DNA from: Endozoicomonas sp965199185
GTDB taxonomy: Bacteria; Pseudomonadota; Gammaproteobacteria; Pseudomonadales; Endozoicomonadaceae
Direction of reading: 5' to 3'
NCBI GenBank assembly: GCA_965199185.1
Contig: CBDAQW010000037.1
Location: 248,001 to 312,000, forward strand
Length of the DNA: 64,000 nucleotides
Shown here: in pieces, positions 19,101 through 27,208 of the stretch
Layout of the letters: each line of letters begins with the position of its first letter
How positions within the stretch are numbered: position 1 is the first letter of the stretch
Position numbers and translations under genes: made by a program
Notes under the pieces: generated by a model
What the model was told of the DNA's origin: nothing
What the model saw: only the letters and a program-made list of their open reading frames with translations
The model's database searches: none

Positions 19101-21225
19101 TTATTGAAAGTTGATTTGTGTCTTCTGATATAAGCTCTGTTAATAGGCTGTTAAAGTTTTCTATTTTTTTTCCAATGGTTTTAAGAATGAGGGTGTAGGT
19201 GGTGTGCTCATCTTTTGTTAGTGCATAAGATAGAGCTTTAAAGAGCTTTAATAGATCGTCGATGTTTTTTAAAGTATATGTGGGGGAGTACATTATTTCA
19301 GAAAGGTATTCTAAAAAGTCTGGATCAATTTCAACTCGGATTCTTGTAAAATAGTAAATCAGGTCTAAATACCAAATGTAGTCAAGTTTCCAATCATAGA
19401 TTGATGGCAGTATATTTAAATGATGTGGTTTCTTGAATAAAGCGCTGTGCTTTTGATGTAGTTGATTGTGGAAGGTGTAGTATGCTTTGTATATAGATAT
19501 CGCTCCGGCCAAAGATTTTTGTATTTCTTCCTCTTTTGAAGATTGTTTTTTAGTCTCAAGATCTATACAGTTTTGAATGGTTCGGTGAATTCGTGATTCT
19601 AAAAAGGATGATAGTTTTTCCACTGTTGCCAAATAGTTGTTTTCTAGTGTGGGGTCGTTTATATTATCAATAACCAAAATGCTGTTGATGATCTCATTAA
19701 GAGATACATCAAAGTTTACTTTTTTTGATGTTAGTGATTTTTTTTTGAAAATATCTATTTCATGAGAGATATTATTCAGTTTTTCTATGTCGCTGCTTGA
19801 TTCGTTGGTTGTTGTTGATCTCTCTTGAGTTAACAGCTTTAACGCTTCCTCTAATAATTGATCTTCTTCATTTTTCTTTTCGGTTGCTTTTTTTCTTCGC
19901 TCTTTTCTTTTTTGACTTCTGATTTTATGTTTGTCGTTTACTTCAATTTTTCTTTTTCCTACGTCGCTAGTGTTGATGTCATGCTCCAATTCATGGGGCA
20001 GGTTGGTTAATTTGTCATTTTTTTCTCTTATTTCTTTTTGTAAGGCTGCCAACTGATGGTCTTTATCCAGTAATATTTGCTCAAATTCTTTTTTTTCATA
20101 TTTTATCAGTCTTAATGTTCGTTCTTTTTCAGCTTCTTGTTGTTTACTCTTTGCTTCACTTTCAGCCACTAGTTCTTGTAAATGTCTGTTTTTTCTTTCT
20201 AACTTTTTTAGTCTTTCTTCAAGCTGGTGGTTATTCCTTATAACTGATTCTTTCTCTGACTTATGATGGCTTGCAGCTGATTCTAGCTGATTCTTGAGGT
20301 CTTTATTTTGTGTTGTTATCTGCTGAATGGTGTGCTGGCTTTCATTATTTTTCTGAATAGTCTCTGATAATTGTTCCCTATGTTGTTCCAAGATATTGGT
20401 TAGTGTTCGTTTTTCAACTTTCAGTTTTTTAACACAATCTTCTAAGCTATTACACTTTTCATGGAGTGCTTGTTCTTGCTTCTCTGCTTCAGCGATCTTT
20501 GCTTCCAGAAAGTCTTTATTGGAAGTGATTGTTTTCAGTGAGTGGTGAAGCCTTTGATTCTCAGCGTTTAACTCATCACTTTTTTCACTGAGACGACTCT
20601 CATTAAGACGACTCTTGAGTTGAGTGGTATCAGCTTTTAGCTGATCTATCTGGTTTTGCATTGCTATAAACTGCTCATAACTTGGGAGTGGGGCAGAAGG
20701 TATTGGGTTGTGATGAGGGGGTGGTGCATTAGGTGAGGTGCTGGCGATTTCTGGGGCTGCCATTACGAATTGAGGCATATTATAAGGCAGAAGAGTTAAA
20801 GGAGGTGGGAAAGGAGGGGTTATTGGTTGTAATTGTGGCACTGCTTCTACAGGTTGTTCTTGCATTCGGGTTAAGTGATAGAGCTGAAAATCCGAACCTG
20901 TCACCATGACCGAATACAGATCATAACCATGCTCATTTCCTATAGGCAAAAAAACATAGTTGTTCTGAATTTCTACGAAATAAGCCAACCCTCCTATTTG
21001 GAGAGCAGGGTTGCCGCGATAATCTATAAGAAGGCCATTCTGAGGATGCGTTAACTGATAAATAGCTGGATCATTGTTGAACTGAAAACCTGCTTCCAAA
21101 AGTTGCTGTTTAGTATAAACACCATAAATAGCATATAAATTTGCAGACAATAAACACAGTACAAATAAGATACTATATTGCCAGGATGATCGCTCAAATG
21201 ATCGCCAAAATGTCATTATTCTCAT
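16180..21225 (-). CDS. Giant secreted coiled-coil protein with two degenerate OTU-like modules
   Basis: 1681 aa. Signal peptide or anchor at residues about 15-32 (SILFVLCLLSANLYA), a short globular domain to about 130, a Pro-rich linker to about 180, a long coiled coil (about 185-420), then a basic KKRKERRKK patch and helical regions. Two modules match the OTU domain of the protein at 38988-40724: module 1 about 860-1035, module 2 about 1435-1615. Each has the core Trp (W950, W1528) at the same spacing as W423 of the intact protein. The catalytic Cys position is Gly872 and Asn1452, and the His position is Arg1028 and Asp1608, so both are predicted inactive as proteases. The gene is AT-rich and lies convergent to dnaB. 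A secreted effector or host-interaction role is inference. Confidence 0.7.
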   Translation of the reverse strand: MRIMTFWRSFERSSWQYSILFVLCLLSANLYAIYGVYTKQQLLEAGFQFNNDPAIYQLTHPQNGLLIDYRGNPALQIGGLAYFVEIQNNYVFLPIGNEHGYDLYSVMVTGSDFQLYHLTRMQEQPVEAVPQLQPITPPFPPPLTLLPYNMPQFVMAAPEIASTSPNAPPPHHNPIPSAPLPSYEQFIAMQNQIDQLKADTTQLKSRLNESRLSEKSDELNAENQRLHHSLKTITSNKDFLEAKIAEAEKQEQALHEKCNSLEDCVKKLKVEKRTLTNILEQHREQLSETIQKNNESQHTIQQITTQNKDLKNQLESAASHHKSEKESVIRNNHQLEERLKKLERKNRHLQELVAESEAKSKQQEAEKERTLRLIKYEKKEFEQILLDKDHQLAALQKEIREKNDKLTNLPHELEHDINTSDVGKRKIEVNDKHKIRSQKRKERRKKATEKKNEEDQLLEEALKLLTQERSTTTNESSSDIEKLNNISHEIDIFKKKSLTSKKVNFDVSLNEIINSILVIDNINDPTLENNYLATVEKLSSFLESRIHRTIQNCIDLETKKQSSKEEEIQKSLAGAISIYKAYYTFHNQLHQKHSALFKKPHHLNILPSIYDWKLDYIWYLDLIYYFTRIRVEIDPDFLEYLSEIMYSPTYTLKNIDDLLKLFKALSYALTKDEHTTYTLILKTIGKKIENFNSLLTELISEDTNQLSISQQEEALKHTLFIYYLLEKFIRSYFTDILDKNLQQSITVQNSTFINDITALSKSLQHCTKKIFSKAQKMAAHNNKNLDTELKKFINFLDERLKRSLEKLLQKSRRLTQTLKNSIKIGSNESLESAFSGQIFLAANTADISEIPTDPNQILPELGLIASELKYPGLFSVIFNLLKNNDKEPLFSTTTDFIKKILFSNEQNSKLKPYAKIAQNINKDEHYPDAAKSILTQGMSKGLSLVPGQEWGGRALLSMISKFLKTPILTIVIHYFGLSEDSPVAYLFLEEGREVEFTIDQLDYYLNSPDSSNTLLIGFRKDHIIKKSRWFPLKKNDITKNSKQKSSKIIEQETLSITPGHSKDNLSDIHSTCIHSSKNNEYSIVDSYKNSHTFKSQIHFWEVIKNVKTRIMLQKINHINRYLNDFEELSDPENEFKKLKNNFEEYFAYIVINPELYFMNIYDHFKFSREINKNDINVTIKLVVETIEKSWIEFIQDNAYTQTYEQNQVLYLVAREKLLIHFKKALESALYCLQHDNGDFYQKSLNLLMQQCEEIKKWISTVFEIPSSKELDLYNLLRGIIADISLIETIHKDSFSVAGFSGSVSLNNDSTNAASVIELLSNFRETLHSIRTSIEMDRTSPTEQEQPLRLVAVPVPTDTQPLDPGLYTELLLSNPSSDRGIDLNEPQTPEQIRNNFLNALILLGSHTPAYNAITGQLYRIGQHIRHSSHTDPDPINRFSVLGMSISLPEGGNNLFHTLAESNSYNHHQSSRVQTLIYNILTALPSPDFSQLVSFLPILPPSGEVLSHDDDFHQILANSPLLAEEDSFSWGGEALFIHIANAMNRPILLILSNNEFMHDDLGLHGAIAFYTHYGRREFLTLDQLRNERASLLENPDLYIIGFLQGEDRGDWFRLWRNIDTGLSDTTSASEEEQVYVQQPIILNQSSQTNSTSTHSDSEDEACYSLCRSITSELEFYPVEAKKL

Positions 21226-21311
21226 TGCCGGTCGTAGCTGTTTTTTTGAGAGTTACAATATAGACCAGTTTTCGTAGTAGAATTTTAATTCTCTGAATAC
21301 TGCATGGCACT

Positions 21312-21764
21312 ATGGATAAAATTGATCGTAAAATCCTTCAGGAATTGCAACTGGATACCACGCTATCACTCGCTGACCTGGCTGAGCGAGTGAGCCTGTC
21401 ACCAACACCTTGCTGGAAAAGAATTAAACGACTGGAAAAGGAAGGGGTAATCACACGCCGTGTGGCGTTGGTTAACCCTGAAAAAGTCGGGCTTGGCGTT
21501 TCTGTCTTTGTGCATATCAAAACGCAGCATCATAACAGTGAGTGGCTGGAGTCGTTTGCCGAAAAAGTCATTCATTACCCTGAAGTGGCAGAGTGTTACC
21601 GGATGAGTGGTGAGTATGATTATTTGCTCAGGGTGGTTGTTAAGGATATTCAGTCTTTTGACCTGTTTTACAAGACACTGGTCAACAGTATTGATGGGTT
21701 GACGGATGTGACATCATCGTTTGCCATGGAACAGATGAAATATACGACAGCATTACCATTATAA
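21312..21764 (+). CDS. Lrp/AsnC-family transcriptional regulator
   Basis: 150 aa, with an N-terminal winged helix-turn-helix (DRKILQELQLDTTLSLADLA, then SLSPTPCWKRIKRLEKEGVI) and a C-terminal RAM ligand-binding domain (VAECYRMSGEYDYLLRVVVK). Family members sense amino acids and act as dimers or octamers. The target is not evident: neighbours are the giant OTU-like gene (divergent) and ycjX (43 bp downstream, same strand). The core-type base composition indicates it belongs to the ancestral chromosome. Confidence 0.93.
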   Translation: MDKIDRKILQELQLDTTLSLADLAERVSLSPTPCWKRIKRLEKEGVITRRVALVNPEKVGLGVSVFVHIKTQHHNSEWLESFAEKVIHYPEVAECYRMSGEYDYLLRVVVKDIQSFDLFYKTLVNSIDGLTDVTSSFAMEQMKYTTALPL

Positions 21765-21807
21765 TAAGTTCTGTCATGCTTGAATTGGTCTGATAAAAAG
21801 GCATACA

Positions 21808-23277
21808 TTGCCTGCCATGAAATCAACAAGTCAATCTCTTAAAAAGACATTCAGTAGCAAGGCCAGAGAGCTGGCTTCTGCCACTGTCGATTCATTGTTG
21901 TCTGGCGTTGACCGGTTGCTGGACAGACGGGTCTGCCTTGGTATCACTGGTTTTAGTGGTAGTGGTAAAACGACAATGATAACCAGCCTGATTCATCAAC
22001 TCAGACATTATCCCGATGCAGCGCTGACCGCTTTTCCACTGGCGTTACAGAATCGGTTGCTCGGTATTGAAGTGAAGGCTCTTGGGCAGCTTCCGATGTT
22101 TCCCTATGAGGCAGGTGCTGAAGCGCTGTCATCGAGCCGCTGGCCTGATGCGACACGCCAGGAATCCGGTTGCCTGGTTGAAATAAAATACAAAACCCGT
22201 AAGTCGATTATTCCGGGTAAAACAAACGCCATTGGTCGTCTTTTTCTGGAGATTCATGATTATCCCGGTGAATGGTTGCTCGATCTGCCAATGCTGGATA
22301 TGAGTTATTCTGATTGGTGCCTTCAGTTTCAGCATCATCTAATGACGTCAGAAGTGCCTGGTGCTCAGGTTTTTTTTGAAAAACTATCCGGGCTGGATCC
22401 GCTACAGCCGATATCTGATTTTGCTCTTAATGCGCTCTGGCAGCAGTTGCTGGATTATCTTCACCGTTGTCAGGAATACGGGCTGACAACCATCCAGCCC
22501 GGGCGGCTATTGCACTTAAAGCCAGATAGTCCGGAAAGTATTACCCCTTTTATTCCGTTACTGGATTGTGGTCGACTTTCGCAGGAGCAGAAACAAGAGC
22601 CAAAAAAAGAACCAAAAAAAGAGATGGCGGAAGATGCTTTATTCAGGGTTTGTGAAAAGCATTATCAGCATTATCTACAACACAGGGTAAAACCTTTCTA
22701 TCAGAACACCTTTCAGAAAGTAGACCGGCAACTGATTCTTGTGGATGTATTGCAGGGGCTAAACCAGGGTGAAGCGGCATTGAATGATCTCTGTCAGGCA
22801 TTAACCCGAGTGTTGCAGAGTTTTGAATATGGACAGAACAGTCTTATCCAGCGGCTCTTTCATCCTAAAGTTGATCGTGTGGCTTTTGCTGCCAGTAAAA
22901 TTGATCAGGTGTTACCTGGTCAGCATGAGCAGGTACGCAGTTTGATGGCATCTCTGGTCAGAGAGGCTCAGCGCAGGGCAACCTTCAGTAATATTGATGT
23001 ACGTTGTGAAGCAGTGGCTGCTGTTCGTTCCAGCAGCTGTGTTGAGCATCAGGGGCAAACCTTGTTAAAAGGCAATACTGCTTCTGGTCCGGGATTATTA
23101 AAGCATCCGCAGATTCCTGAACAATACCCCACAGCGGAAGATTGGCAACAACTTGGACGCTGGCAGTTAAGACCTTTGCTGCCTCCCGCAGGGCTGCGAT
23201 TACACAAAGGCGAACGTCTGCCTCATATTCGGTTGGACAGCCTTCTAAATGACCTGCTTGGAGATAAGTTTTCATGA
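21808..23277 (+). CDS. ycjX: YcjX-family P-loop GTPase-like protein
   Basis: 489 aa, DUF463. Seen: Walker A GFSGSGKTTM at about residues 51-60, and DYPGEWLLDLPML, a characteristic YcjX stretch around a DxxG-like site. The family is linked to envelope-stress (phage-shock) genes in enterobacteria, but its biochemical role is not settled. The start could be M1 or M4 (MKSTSQSLKK). The stop overlaps the next gene by 4 bp, as is usual for the ycjX-ycjF pair. Confidence 0.9.
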   Translation: MPAMKSTSQSLKKTFSSKARELASATVDSLLSGVDRLLDRRVCLGITGFSGSGKTTMITSLIHQLRHYPDAALTAFPLALQNRLLGIEVKALGQLPMFPYEAGAEALSSSRWPDATRQESGCLVEIKYKTRKSIIPGKTNAIGRLFLEIHDYPGEWLLDLPMLDMSYSDWCLQFQHHLMTSEVPGAQVFFEKLSGLDPLQPISDFALNALWQQLLDYLHRCQEYGLTTIQPGRLLHLKPDSPESITPFIPLLDCGRLSQEQKQEPKKEPKKEMAEDALFRVCEKHYQHYLQHRVKPFYQNTFQKVDRQLILVDVLQGLNQGEAALNDLCQALTRVLQSFEYGQNSLIQRLFHPKVDRVAFAASKIDQVLPGQHEQVRSLMASLVREAQRRATFSNIDVRCEAVAAVRSSSCVEHQGQTLLKGNTASGPGLLKHPQIPEQYPTAEDWQQLGRWQLRPLLPPAGLRLHKGERLPHIRLDSLLNDLLGDKFS

Positions 23278-24266
23278 TAAAAAATCAGGACGTTAACAGG
23301 CAGGATGAGTATTTTATTCCGCTGGATGATAATGAGACTCTGGATATTCCTGAATCAGTGAGTGGTGAAGACACCAGCCAGCTGATTAATGACCCGTCTC
23401 TGGCGCTTAAGCCAGTTCGTTTTTTGGCACCGGCTTTGTCGGGCTTGGCTGCCCTGTTAATGATACTGGTGATCTGGCAAACGGTTCAGCTGTTTCAATT
23501 TCTCTATGCCAGTCACTGGCTGTTGGCTACTCTGTTTTCTGTGATCCTGCTTGCACTGTTCAGTATTGTTGGAAAAACAGTGTTGGATTTTTTTCAATAC
23601 CAGAAAGATTTTAGGGAAGTAGAGCGGTTGCAATGGTCGGCTCAGAGTATGCTCGAATCTCGCTCCACCGGTAAAAGTAAAAGCTGGGTTAGCCGGTTGA
23701 AAATACTATTTAAAGGAAAACCACAACAAAACAGACTTGATCAGGCACTGGCTTCTTTACCGGACTATTCAGACGACTCTGAAACGATCAAACACCTTGA
23801 TCAGCATGTGTTTCAGTCGCTTGATCAACAGGCGATGGACCGAATCAGTAAATACAGCCAACAAACTGCACTTTTGGTGACACTGAGCCCGGTAGCGATT
23901 GTCGATATGCTGTTCTCGGTCTGGCGTTCTTTAAAAATGATGGATGAAATCTGCCAGATATATGGCATTCGCCCTTCATTACCTGCCCGTACCCGACTTT
24001 TGAAAAGAGTGTTTAGTCAGATGGCGCTGTCAGGGGCTGCGGATTTGCTGTCTGATCAATTGGCAGAGTTTGCCTCCAACAAACTGATAGGTACAGTCAG
24101 TGCTCAGGCGGCCACTGGTTTGTGTATAGGTCTTTATACGGCCAGAACCGGGTTTCTGGTAATAGAACACTGTCGTCCAGTGCCTTTTCAACAAGAGCAA
24201 CGACCTAAACTGCGTTTGCTGGCGAAGCATATTGTTAATACCGTTAAGAACTACTTGCAGGATTGA
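23274..24266 (+). CDS. ycjF: YcjF-family membrane protein (DUF697 / TIGR01620)
   Basis: 330 aa. Two membrane helices in the N-terminal third (ALSGLAALLMILVIWQTVQL and LLATLFSVILLALFSIVG), then a soluble helical region and the DUF697 segment (LLVTLSPVAIVDMLFSVWRS, YGIRPSLPARTRLLKRVF). It partners YcjX in an operon with an ATGA overlap. No psp genes lie nearby, so any envelope-stress role is from the family only. Confidence 0.88.
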   Translation: MIKNQDVNRQDEYFIPLDDNETLDIPESVSGEDTSQLINDPSLALKPVRFLAPALSGLAALLMILVIWQTVQLFQFLYASHWLLATLFSVILLALFSIVGKTVLDFFQYQKDFREVERLQWSAQSMLESRSTGKSKSWVSRLKILFKGKPQQNRLDQALASLPDYSDDSETIKHLDQHVFQSLDQQAMDRISKYSQQTALLVTLSPVAIVDMLFSVWRSLKMMDEICQIYGIRPSLPARTRLLKRVFSQMALSGAADLLSDQLAEFASNKLIGTVSAQAATGLCIGLYTARTGFLVIEHCRPVPFQQEQRPKLRLLAKHIVNTVKNYLQD

Positions 24267-24317
24267 CTATTACCTGAAGGTATTATTAATTCACTATGAG
24301 TATTTCGATAAACACAT

Positions 24318-24360
24318 AAAGAGCGAATAAATATTACTTGATAGGATGATCGCTCTTTTC
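24318..24360 (+). terminator. Possible terminator after ycjF
   Basis: Perfect 9-bp stem AAAGAGCGA / TCGCTCTTT (24318-24326 and 24350-24358) with a long 23-nt loop and a short T run. It lies between ycjF and alr. The long loop makes it a weak case. Confidence 0.4.
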
Positions 24361-24385
24361 CGCTTCCAGGGATAAGACCATAGGA

Positions 24386-25498
24386 ATGAGCAGACCAGCA
24401 AAAGCAATTATCAACCTTGACGCTCTGCGTCACAACTACCGTCTTGTCAAACGACTATCCAGCAATGGCCAGTCTGGTTCTAGCAAAGTGATGGCTGTGG
24501 TTAAAGCCGATGCCTACAGTCATGGTGCTATTCAGTGTGCCCGAGCACTTGCTGATATTGCGGATGCATTTGCTGTTGCCTGTATTGAAGAAGCTCTGGA
24601 ATTGCGCGAAGCGGGTATTCAGCAACCTCTTCTTTTGCTGGAAGGTTTTTTTGATGAATCTGAGCTGCCTGATATTGAAAAATATCAGTTGGACTTTGTC
24701 GTCCATAACAGCCTGCAACTCGACATTCTTAAAAAACATCCTCTGAAGATCCCGGTAAAAGCCTGGCTGAAGATGGATTCTGGCATGGGGCGTGTGGGTT
24801 TTAGTCCTGAAGAATACCGTGATGCCTGGAGCGCCCTGGATGCGTTGCCGTTTATTGACGATATTGTTTTGATGAGTCACTTTGCCTGTGCTGATGAAAA
24901 TGACAAAGGCCATGCACTGAGGCAGCTGGAAATTTTTGATGAACATATCTTGGGATTGCCTGGGGAGCGCAGTTTTGGAAACTCTGCCGGGCTGGTTTCG
25001 ATCCCTGGTGCACAAGCTGAATGGAATCGTCCGGGCTTGCTGACTTATGGTGTATCACCTTTTGTTGAAGATCATCCGGTAGTCGGCCAGTTAAAACCCG
25101 TCATGCAGTTGCAGTCGGCTCTGGTGAGCATCAAGGACATTCCGGTGGGGAGCTCCGTCGGTTATGGCGCTTCTTGGGTGGCTGAACGTCCAACCCGCAT
25201 GGGTGTTATAGCCATTGGTTATGCGGATGGTTATCCACGACATGCCAGAAACGGAACACCAGTTCTTGTTAATGGTCGGCGAGTGCCGCTGATTGGTCGG
25301 GTTTCGATGGATATGCTAAGTGTCGATCTGACTGACCTTGAGGATGCGGAGATTGGTGACAAGGCGGTGCTTTGGGGGGGAGACTTGTCTGTTGCTGAGG
25401 TGGCCAGAGAAGCAGATACCATTCCTTATCAGTTGCTTTGTAATTTGAATCGGGTTCCGGTGGAATATCACACCGCAGAGATTGTTGAACCTGTGTGA
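24386..25498 (+). CDS. alr: Alanine racemase
   Basis: PLP-dependent fold-type III racemase that makes D-alanine for peptidoglycan, 370 aa, cytoplasmic. Seen: the PLP lysine motif AVVKADAYSHGA (Lys about residue 39), RVGFSPEE, the second catalytic base in GYGASW, and the C-terminal domain (MGVIAIGYADGYPR, GRVSMDMLSVDLT). The usual neighbour dnaB is about 8 kb upstream here because the giant OTU-like gene, an lrp gene and ycjXF lie between. Confidence 0.96.
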   Translation: MSRPAKAIINLDALRHNYRLVKRLSSNGQSGSSKVMAVVKADAYSHGAIQCARALADIADAFAVACIEEALELREAGIQQPLLLLEGFFDESELPDIEKYQLDFVVHNSLQLDILKKHPLKIPVKAWLKMDSGMGRVGFSPEEYRDAWSALDALPFIDDIVLMSHFACADENDKGHALRQLEIFDEHILGLPGERSFGNSAGLVSIPGAQAEWNRPGLLTYGVSPFVEDHPVVGQLKPVMQLQSALVSIKDIPVGSSVGYGASWVAERPTRMGVIAIGYADGYPRHARNGTPVLVNGRRVPLIGRVSMDMLSVDLTDLEDAEIGDKAVLWGGDLSVAEVAREADTIPYQLLCNLNRVPVEYHTAEIVEPV

Positions 25499-25507
25499 TT
25501 TTATATT

Positions 25508-25528
25508 GGCGTGTCTTTCGGGCATGCC
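25508..25528. repeat. REP-like hairpin, copy c
   Basis: GGCGTGTCT-TTC-GGGCATGCC folds with three G-U pairs; the next bases (GAACTACAT) also resemble those after copy a. It lies 10 bp after the alr stop. It overlaps a possible GTG start at 25511 for the next gene, which argues against that start. Confidence 0.4.
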
Positions 25529-25552
25529 GAACTACATTTTCAGGCATCTACC

Positions 25553-26128
25553 ATGACGCTAAAATACTCCGGCAATATCCGTGAACTCTGTTATCCCTTT
25601 ATCTACGAAGACTCGCCGCTGTGTGATTATGAAATTATTACCGATGAACTTTGCGCTGTTCTCGGCGGTGCTATCACCGAGCTGGAAGCTGACAAACGCT
25701 TTGCCGATATCCACGACTTTCTCGAGAAACTGCAACCCAAAATCTTCGACCTCAACGGTTCAATCCGTGGCAAACAAGCTATTTTCGAACAACAGATCAT
25801 CTGGTTGGCAGAACATTTTGATCGTTATCAGCAGGAAATAGAAGGCGAGCTTAATGGTTTTGTGTTACCGCGAGGTGAGCGCGCGGTTCAGCTACTTCAC
25901 AACTGCCGTTCGTTGTCTAAAAAGGCGGTTCGGGCGCTGGTAAGAGTGGATGCTGATGGCATTGAAGTACCTGATGAACTGCACCGGTTTGCCAATCTGT
26001 TATGTAACCTGTTTTTTCGGTTAACGGTAGTGATTAATCGTCGCACTGACCGGGTAGAACCAGAATATCAAAGCTTGAGCTATAGCCTGAAGCCACCATC
26101 CAACAAACACCAGAACCACGCTCAATAA
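25553..26128 (+). CDS. Cobalamin adenosyltransferase-like protein, probably non-catalytic
   Basis: 191 aa from ATG 25553. The second half resembles the four-helix bundle of PduO/MMAB-type ATP:cob(I)alamin adenosyltransferases (FDLNGSIRG, LPRGERAVQLLHNCRSLSKK, VPDELHRFANLLCNLFFRL). However, the N-terminal ATP-binding signature with TGD-G is not seen, and the Arg-Arg-Ala-Glu active-site run is replaced by KKAVR. It may be a divergent paralogue with another role. A GTG at 25511 would add 14 residues but falls in a repeat hairpin. No other cobalamin genes are in the window. Confidence 0.55.
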   Translation: MTLKYSGNIRELCYPFIYEDSPLCDYEIITDELCAVLGGAITELEADKRFADIHDFLEKLQPKIFDLNGSIRGKQAIFEQQIIWLAEHFDRYQQEIEGELNGFVLPRGERAVQLLHNCRSLSKKAVRALVRVDADGIEVPDELHRFANLLCNLFFRLTVVINRRTDRVEPEYQSLSYSLKPPSNKHQNHAQ

Positions 26129-26183
26129 CCACTCTCGACAGCCGATAAATATTGATCCTTCGAACTGATATGTGAGGGTCTCA

Positions 26184-27128
26184 ATGTTTCTGGTCGTAGC
26201 GGTCGCTATTCTGGTTATTGTTCTTACTGCTTATCTCTCTTTGCTTGAAGCATCGGTACTTGGTATTGATGATGTGCGCCTGGCAACTATCTTGCGTAAA
26301 CAGCCGGTTTGCAAAGGCCACCTCAAAGAAATTTTTCGTAATAAAAGAGAGCACCTGTCCGCACTGGTTTTGTTGAACACTCTGGTCAGTGTGGCTGGGA
26401 GTTCATTTATTGGTGCTCTGTCCATCTCGGTATTTAACAGTCTTGGGCTGGTGCTGTTCACCGGCTTGCTGACTTACTGCATGCTGGTTTTCGCCAAGAT
26501 GCTACCAAAAGTTCTCGCGGTTCAGATGGCTGAAGAAGTACTGGTAAATAGGGCACCGCTGATTTTGTTTTTACGAAAGCTGGTCAAGCCTGTCCTCTGG
26601 ATGGCGCTGATCTGGATGCGAGTATTCCCGTTGGCCAAAGACTACAATGTCAGCCGGGATGACCTGCACAGCATTATTCGTCATTACAACAAGCGTGGTG
26701 TTATTCGCCGGGATGAGCGCAAGCTGGCGCATATGGCACTGGCTGCTGAACAGCAAACACTGGCAGATCTGTTCTCTGATCCTGGTAACATGCTGTGTGT
26801 TTCAGCAAAAGCACCAATCAGCTCTCTGGAAGATCTGTTGAGAAATAAACCCCGTAAGCGCTATCTGGTGCTTGAAGATGACAAGCCGGTGGGCGTTGTA
26901 CTTTATCGTCATCTGGCCCGCTGTTTTGTGAGGCAGCAGATGAAAAAAACGGTCGGTCAATTAATGCGGCAGACCATTCATTTGCCGCCGGAAACCAATT
27001 TACTGGATGCGGTTCAGGAATTTCGTGAGGCTAACACCTCTGTCGCTCTGATTGCTGGTGAAAAGTCAGATTTTGTCCATTTTGTCACCGCCAAGCAGGT
27101 TTATCAGGCCTTATTAAAGGCGAGTTAG
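26184..27128 (+). CDS. DUF21/CBS-domain membrane protein (CNNM/CorC-like)
   Basis: 314 aa. The N-terminal DUF21 membrane domain spans residues about 1-150 (VAVAILVIVLTAYLSLLEAS, then SALVLLNTLVSVAGSSFIGA and LTYCMLVFAKMLPKVLAV). A cytoplasmic CBS-pair-like region follows (CVSAKAPISSLEDLL; KKTVGQLMRQTIHLPPETNL). The family includes Mg2+ transport and resistance proteins; the substrate here is unknown. No CorC_HlyC C-terminal domain is present, so it is shorter than YfjD/CorB. ATG 26184 is preceded by GAGGG, which favours it over the GTG at 26172. Confidence 0.8.
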   Translation: MFLVVAVAILVIVLTAYLSLLEASVLGIDDVRLATILRKQPVCKGHLKEIFRNKREHLSALVLLNTLVSVAGSSFIGALSISVFNSLGLVLFTGLLTYCMLVFAKMLPKVLAVQMAEEVLVNRAPLILFLRKLVKPVLWMALIWMRVFPLAKDYNVSRDDLHSIIRHYNKRGVIRRDERKLAHMALAAEQQTLADLFSDPGNMLCVSAKAPISSLEDLLRNKPRKRYLVLEDDKPVGVVLYRHLARCFVRQQMKKTVGQLMRQTIHLPPETNLLDAVQEFREANTSVALIAGEKSDFVHFVTAKQVYQALLKAS

Positions 27129-27208
27129 CCACCTTTCTCCCACAGGCGAGACAGACCAAAGCTTCAGGCGTATACTGCCCCGATATTTTCAACAAGTTTT
27201 ACCTTCCG

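Noticed and set aside
25511..25552. GTG start that extends the adenosyltransferase-like protein
   Set aside because: It lies within a repeat hairpin shared with other loci and has no ribosome-binding site; ATG 25553 is better.
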